A model generated the notes under the pieces. That model worked only from the letters and a program-made list of their open reading frames with translations. It had not been told where the DNA came from and did not search any database. Positions 60,476 to 64,000 of a stretch of DNA of 64,000 bases are shown here, in pieces (position 1 is the stretch's first letter; each line of letters starts with the position of its first letter). Both the position numbers and the translations under genes were made by a program. Source of the stretch: an uncultured Spirochaetaceae bacterium (GTDB taxonomy: Bacteria > Spirochaetota > Spirochaetia > Sphaerochaetales > Sphaerochaetaceae); NCBI GenBank assembly GCA_944389145.1, contig CALXLH010000024.1, forward strand, positions 1 to 64,000, given 5' to 3'.

Positions 60476-61774
60476 TCAATCGAAGAGACTTGCGTACGCA
60501 GCCTTCAGCGCGGCCTTTGCATCCTTCTCATGTATGCCGATCAGCGCCGAGATCTCAGATGAGCCGAGATTCACCGACACCACATCGATTCCTTCCCGTG
60601 AAAGAGCTGCGACGGCATCCATGCAGCCCTTGGCGATCGAATCACGGCTTCCAACGATCCCCATCACGGCATATCCAGAATCAACGGAGATCTCATCGAG
60701 CGCGAACTCGCCCTTCAGCCTTTCGCACATGGAATGGCAGACGGACTCGCTGGCCATCCGGCTATCGAAGTACCAGACGATCGAATCGATGCCGAACAGA
60801 GAGTAGCAAGGCCTGATTCCGAATATATGCAGCATCGTGAGAAGGGCATGGCGCATCCCCGACCTCTTGAAGAGCATGAGGCGGCGAAGGCTGAGCCTGG
60901 AAAGCCCGCCCTTGACGGATATGCCGGCAAGGCCTCCCCTCTTCGCCTGCGGAACGATCATCGTCCCTGCATCTTCCGGCCTGTTGGTATTGCGGATGTT
61001 TATAGGTATCCCAAGATGGTAGATCGGAGCTATGGCCTCCTCATGGAATACCGAGGCCCCTACATCAGAAAGCTCCCTCACCTCATCGTATGAGAGCTCA
61101 GGCACAGATGCGGCATCCTCGACGATCCTCGGATCTGCAGCGGCAACGCCTGAGACATCAGTCCAGTTCTCATACAGCTCTGCAGAGAGCGCCCTTGCGA
61201 CTATTGCCCCCGTGATATCAGAGCCACCGCGGGTGAACGTCTTGACCACCCCCTGCTCGCTCACTCCGTAGAAGCCGGGTATGACATACCGCTTGCCGCT
61301 CTCAAGGCGCTTCGACAGCCTCGCATAGGTCTCATCATTGACCGTGGAATCAGAGTTGATCACGATGACATCCGCAGCATCGATGAATTCCCAGCCCAGG
61401 AACATGCTGATTATGTATGCTGAGAGATACTCTCCCCGCGATGCCGTGTAATCCGCGCCACGTCCCGCATCTATCTGGTACCGTATATCATCCAGCTTCT
61501 CAGCAAGCTCCTTCTCCTCCACTCCCAAGGCATGGGCTATCTCCGAGAAGCGCTTGGCTATGACATTGAAGACAGGACGGCAGGACTGTCCGCTCCTGAC
61601 CATATCATTGTAGCGGTAAAGGAGGTCGGTGATCTTATCATCCTCCTTATTCCTCTTTCCAGGAGCCGATACGACTACCACGCTGCGTCTCTCATCGCTC
61701 TCAAGGATTGACTTGACCTTCCTGATCTGACCGGCATCCGCGACGCTGCTGCCGCCGAACTTGCATACTACCAT
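60476..61774 (-). CDS. lysC: Aspartate kinase
   Basis: A 432-residue monofunctional aspartokinase. VVCKFGGSSVADA is the N-terminal kinase motif, and FTRGGSDITGAIVARAL the substrate loop. Two ACT-like units make up the last 130 residues (ISVKGGLSRL, then VMGIVGSRDSIAKG), where Lys or Thr would inhibit. The start at 61774 has GTGGAGG; a longer frame from 61861 has no support. No other genes of the pathway are near. Confidence 0.94.
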   Translation of the reverse strand: MVVCKFGGSSVADAGQIRKVKSILESDERRSVVVVSAPGKRNKEDDKITDLLYRYNDMVRSGQSCRPVFNVIAKRFSEIAHALGVEEKELAEKLDDIRYQIDAGRGADYTASRGEYLSAYIISMFLGWEFIDAADVIVINSDSTVNDETYARLSKRLESGKRYVIPGFYGVSEQGVVKTFTRGGSDITGAIVARALSAELYENWTDVSGVAAADPRIVEDAASVPELSYDEVRELSDVGASVFHEEAIAPIYHLGIPINIRNTNRPEDAGTMIVPQAKRGGLAGISVKGGLSRLSLRRLMLFKRSGMRHALLTMLHIFGIRPCYSLFGIDSIVWYFDSRMASESVCHSMCERLKGEFALDEISVDSGYAVMGIVGSRDSIAKGCMDAVAALSREGIDVVSVNLGSSEISALIGIHEKDAKAALKAAYASLFD

Positions 61775-61855
61775 AATGCGTCCTCCACAGTGGATTCTAT
61801 TTGGAAATGGGGCTGAATGGCAAACAGGTGGAAGGACACGCCCTACAAGGCAGTG

Positions 61856-61884
61856 TTGCAATTATGATTTTATTTCGACATCAT
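61856..61884 (+). promoter_or_regulatory. Promoter giving a leaderless MATE mRNA
   Basis: TTGCAA (61856-61861), 17 bases, CATCAT (61879-61884), then 7 bases to the ATG at 61892; no ribosome site. Confidence 0.6.
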
Positions 61885-61891
61885 TGTCCGT

Positions 61892-63250
61892 ATGGCTTCA
61901 GAAATCAAAGAGAACATCATGGGATACGAGCCTATCCCGAAGCTTATCATCAAGATATCACTGCCACTGATGCTTTCGATGCTCATACAGGCACTCTACA
62001 ACATCGTGGACAGCATATTCGTCTCAAGGGTATCGGAGGCATCGCTGACCGCGGTATCGCTTGCATTCCCGCTTCAGAACCTGATGATCGCATTCGCCGT
62101 CGGAACGGCAGTCGGTGTCAATTCGTTCCTGGCACGCAAGCTTGGAGAGGGAAACAGGAAGGAGGCGGAGAAGACCGCAGCCAATGGCATATTCCTCGCG
62201 ATCCTCACATGGCTTGCCTTCGCGCTCTTCGGCATATTCGGCACAGGGCCGTTCCTCTCATTATTCACAGAGGATCCAGAGCTTCTCAGGCTCTCAACGG
62301 GATATGCGAAGATCTGCCTCATCCTCTCTTTCGCCGTATTCATCGACATAACTGCAGAAAGGATAATGCAGGCGACCGGAGACAGCATACATCCGATGAT
62401 CACGCAGAGCCTGGGAGCCATTACGAACATAATACTTGACCCTGTCTTCATCTTCACATTCGGCATGGATGTCTACGGCGCGGCGATAGCGACCGTCATC
62501 GGACAGGTGGTAAGCATGATAAGCGCGCTGTATTTCCTCAAGAAGAACCAATATGTGAGGCTTCACTTCCGCGGCATAAGGCCATCAGGGAGGATCATAA
62601 AGGAGATATACGCGGTAGGCGTTCCATCTATCATCATGCAGAGCGTCAGCACGGTGATGGTCAGCGCGCTCAACTCGATACTGATCACGTTCAGCACTAC
62701 CGCCGTATCTGTGCTTGGGGTATACTTCAAGCTCCAGTCCTTCGTCTTCATGCCTGTATTCGGGCTCCAGGCCGGAATGATACCTATCATCGCGTACAAC
62801 TATGGAGCAAGGAAGAAGGACAGGATGCTGAAAGCGCTCAAGGTCGGAGGGACGATCGCCGTGTCCATCATGATACTCGGCTTCCTGTTCTTCCAGCTCT
62901 TCCCGGATCTGCTTCTGTCGTTCTTCAACGCAGGCGAAGCGATGCTGGAGATCGGAAGGCCAGCGCTGAGGATCATCTCCCTCTGCTTCATCCCTGCCGC
63001 GATAGCGATAAGCCTTACATCGGTATTCCAGGCTACTGGCGTAGGTTATGCCGCCATGATCGTGTCGATCGTCAGGCAGATCGTCTTCCTGCTGCCTTCA
63101 GCAGCCTTCCTCGCATCCCTGGGAGTGCTTGCTGATGTGTGGTTCGCATTCACGATAGCAGAGGCAGCAGGCCTCCTGCTATCGATACTGTTCTTCATCA
63201 ATGTCTATAAGAAGAAGATCAGGCCGTTAGCACCTGCTGAGGCTACCTGA
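61892..63250 (+). CDS. MATE-family exporter
   Basis: A 452-residue exporter with 12 membrane segments. IPKLIIKISLPLMLSMLIQ starts the first bundle, VGVPSIIMQSVSTVMVSALN the second. It is the third MATE gene of this window and the closest to the MepA-like group in style. It is convergent with a TetR gene and separated from it by a shared hairpin, so control by that TetR is possible but not shown by an operator. Confidence 0.92.
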   Translation: MASEIKENIMGYEPIPKLIIKISLPLMLSMLIQALYNIVDSIFVSRVSEASLTAVSLAFPLQNLMIAFAVGTAVGVNSFLARKLGEGNRKEAEKTAANGIFLAILTWLAFALFGIFGTGPFLSLFTEDPELLRLSTGYAKICLILSFAVFIDITAERIMQATGDSIHPMITQSLGAITNIILDPVFIFTFGMDVYGAAIATVIGQVVSMISALYFLKKNQYVRLHFRGIRPSGRIIKEIYAVGVPSIIMQSVSTVMVSALNSILITFSTTAVSVLGVYFKLQSFVFMPVFGLQAGMIPIIAYNYGARKKDRMLKALKVGGTIAVSIMILGFLFFQLFPDLLLSFFNAGEAMLEIGRPALRIISLCFIPAAIAISLTSVFQATGVGYAAMIVSIVRQIVFLLPSAAFLASLGVLADVWFAFTIAEAAGLLLSILFFINVYKKKIRPLAPAEAT

Positions 63251-63255
63251 TGCAG

Positions 63256-63285
63256 GATGCCGCTCCATCAAGGGGCGGCATCTTT
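63256..63285. terminator. Shared terminator of MATE and TetR genes
   Basis: GATGCCGC and GCGGCATC form an 8-bp stem with an 11-base loop and end in TCTTTCC on the plus strand. The right arm overlaps the last codons of the TetR gene on the other strand. Confidence 0.72.
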
Positions 63286-63834
63286 CCTTGCCTTTCCTGA
63301 GAATACCGCTATGGCATCATCCATGTAGTGCCTGATCACGAGGACGATCCGGTCGGCCATAAGCTCTCCTATCCTTGAGCCATCCATCTCAAGGCAACGG
63401 TTGAATGCTCCTGCTATCCCCCAGGTGGCAGAGGATGCGATCAGGCTGATGTCATCATCGGAAAGCCTGATACCCTCTTCCGCGCACCTTGCCCTGATGT
63501 CAGAGATGAGGAGCGGGGTTATCTTCTCGATCATCATGCGATACGTCTCATCAGAACCACGCTGAGCTATCTCTATCCAGGAGTCATCTGAGAAGAATGA
63601 TATGATCGAATGTATGGTATTCTCCCAGGCAACGCCATCGGCATCGAGTATCGAGATGAGCTTGCTGTCCATTATCCAGGAAATCAGATCATCGATGCTC
63701 GAGAAATGATAATAGAAGGTATGGCGGTCGAATCCCGCCTCCTCTGCGATCTTCTTCACGGTGATCCTTGCGTTTGGATCGCGGAGCTTCAGCCGCCTGA
63801 GAGCCTCCGCGAATATCTCCTTGGTAGTGTCCAT
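63268..63834 (-). CDS. TetR-family regulator
   Basis: A 188-residue repressor with the helix-turn-helix at about residues 8-50 (RITVKKIAEEAGFDRHTFYY, then HFSSIDDLISWIMD). The C-terminal part resembles the TetR_C group seen in DhaS-like regulators. The ATG lies 7 bases after CATACT on the minus strand, with TTGCGT 17 bases further up; no ribosome site. Confidence 0.9.
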   Translation of the reverse strand: MDTTKEIFAEALRRLKLRDPNARITVKKIAEEAGFDRHTFYYHFSSIDDLISWIMDSKLISILDADGVAWENTIHSIISFFSDDSWIEIAQRGSDETYRMMIEKITPLLISDIRARCAEEGIRLSDDDISLIASSATWGIAGAFNRCLEMDGSRIGELMADRIVLVIRHYMDDAIAVFSGKARKDAAP

Positions 63835-63841
63835 CTAGAAG

Positions 63842-63870
63842 AGTATGGAATGAAAGATGATTTCACGCAA
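63842..63870 (-). promoter_or_regulatory. Promoter giving a leaderless TetR mRNA
   Basis: On the minus strand TTGCGT, 17 bases, CATACT, then 7 bases to the ATG at 63834. The -35 abuts the end of the feoB-like gene. Confidence 0.6.
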
Positions 63871-63871
63871 G

Positions 63872-64000
63872 CTATAGCATGAGGAGAACCAGCCTGACCA
63901 ATGCAGCAGCGATCCAGGCAACGACGCACTGCAGGACTACGACGGCAAGGCTCCACCTGCGTCCAAGCTCTCTCCGTACCGTAGCTATAGCAGCCACGCA
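63872..64000 (-). CDS. feoB: Ferrous iron transporter FeoB, C-terminal end (partial)
   Basis: The last 42 residues of a gene that continues beyond the right edge. AAIATVRRELGRRWSLAV followed by a membrane segment with VVAWIAAALVRL matches the end of FeoB, where a Cys-rich gate segment is followed by an (A/T)-T-x-x-x-x-R-E-x-G run and the last helix. The stop TAG is at 63872-63874. The name is based on this short end only. Confidence 0.65.
   Translation of the reverse strand, partial: CVAAIATVRRELGRRWSLAVVVLQCVVAWIAAALVRLVLLML

Overview
The window looks like chromosomal DNA of a spirochaete, most likely of the Sphaerochaeta type. The grounds are the signal peptides that end in FAGGSAEE or FAQGGSE, the TRAP and branched-chain ABC importers with such binding proteins, a short periplasmic beta-barrel-like protein, moderate GC with heavy use of ATA (Ile) and AGG (Arg) codons, and very tight packing with many ATGA or TGATG junctions. 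The assignment rests on protein style and memory, not on a marker gene.

Left end (1-3200): the end of an integrated element next to tRNA-Asp. It holds a tyrosine recombinase, a HigB/HigA-type toxin-antitoxin pair, two small unknown genes, and a stretch with four iteron-like repeats plus DnaA-box-like sites that resembles a plasmid origin. The element runs off the left edge. Next come (3375-8734) a Gfo/Idh/MocA oxidoreductase, a three-gene TRAP importer and an exported bile-salt-hydrolase/penicillin-acylase-like enzyme.

8.8-18.8 kb: aspartyl aminopeptidase, then a long plus-strand operon with a TetR regulator, an M20 amidohydrolase, an atypical epimerase, a DHDPS/NanA-like aldolase and a complete Liv-type ABC importer. 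This looks like uptake and breakdown of an unknown acylated or amino-acid-like compound. 18.8-25.2 kb: a potassium island with two TrkH paralogues, TrkA and a KtrA/KtrB pair.

25.3-43.9 kb: mostly housekeeping genes (PAP2 phosphatase, DnaQ-like exonuclease, ManA, MATE and MFS transporters, KamA-like radical SAM enzyme, M20 peptidase, CoaE, PolA, MBL hydrolase, cytidine deaminase, NadE). Among them are a helical repeat protein with near-identical 123-bp DNA repeats and a DUF1538 membrane protein overlapping a tandem PII-like protein. 44.0-52.5 kb: a shrunken GH2 mannosidase-like protein that seems to have lost its active site, YidD, an RNA uracil methyltransferase, PepF, a candidate structured RNA with competing hairpins, a Y-family polymerase with a YolD-like partner, UPF0303 and a one-domain asparaginase-like protein, then tRNA-Gly(CCC).

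52.6-64.0 kb: MATE exporter, CNNM/CorC-type protein, an amidohydrolase with two membrane proteins (one DUF3100) behind a TetR gene, a UgpC/MsmX-type ATPase, aspartate kinase, a third MATE exporter, another TetR gene, and the last 42 residues of FeoB.

The most general signal is that about a dozen genes have no Shine-Dalgarno sequence and instead carry a promoter -10 box 5-8 bases before the start codon. This points to frequent leaderless transcripts, whereas genes inside operons have ordinary AGGAGG sites.
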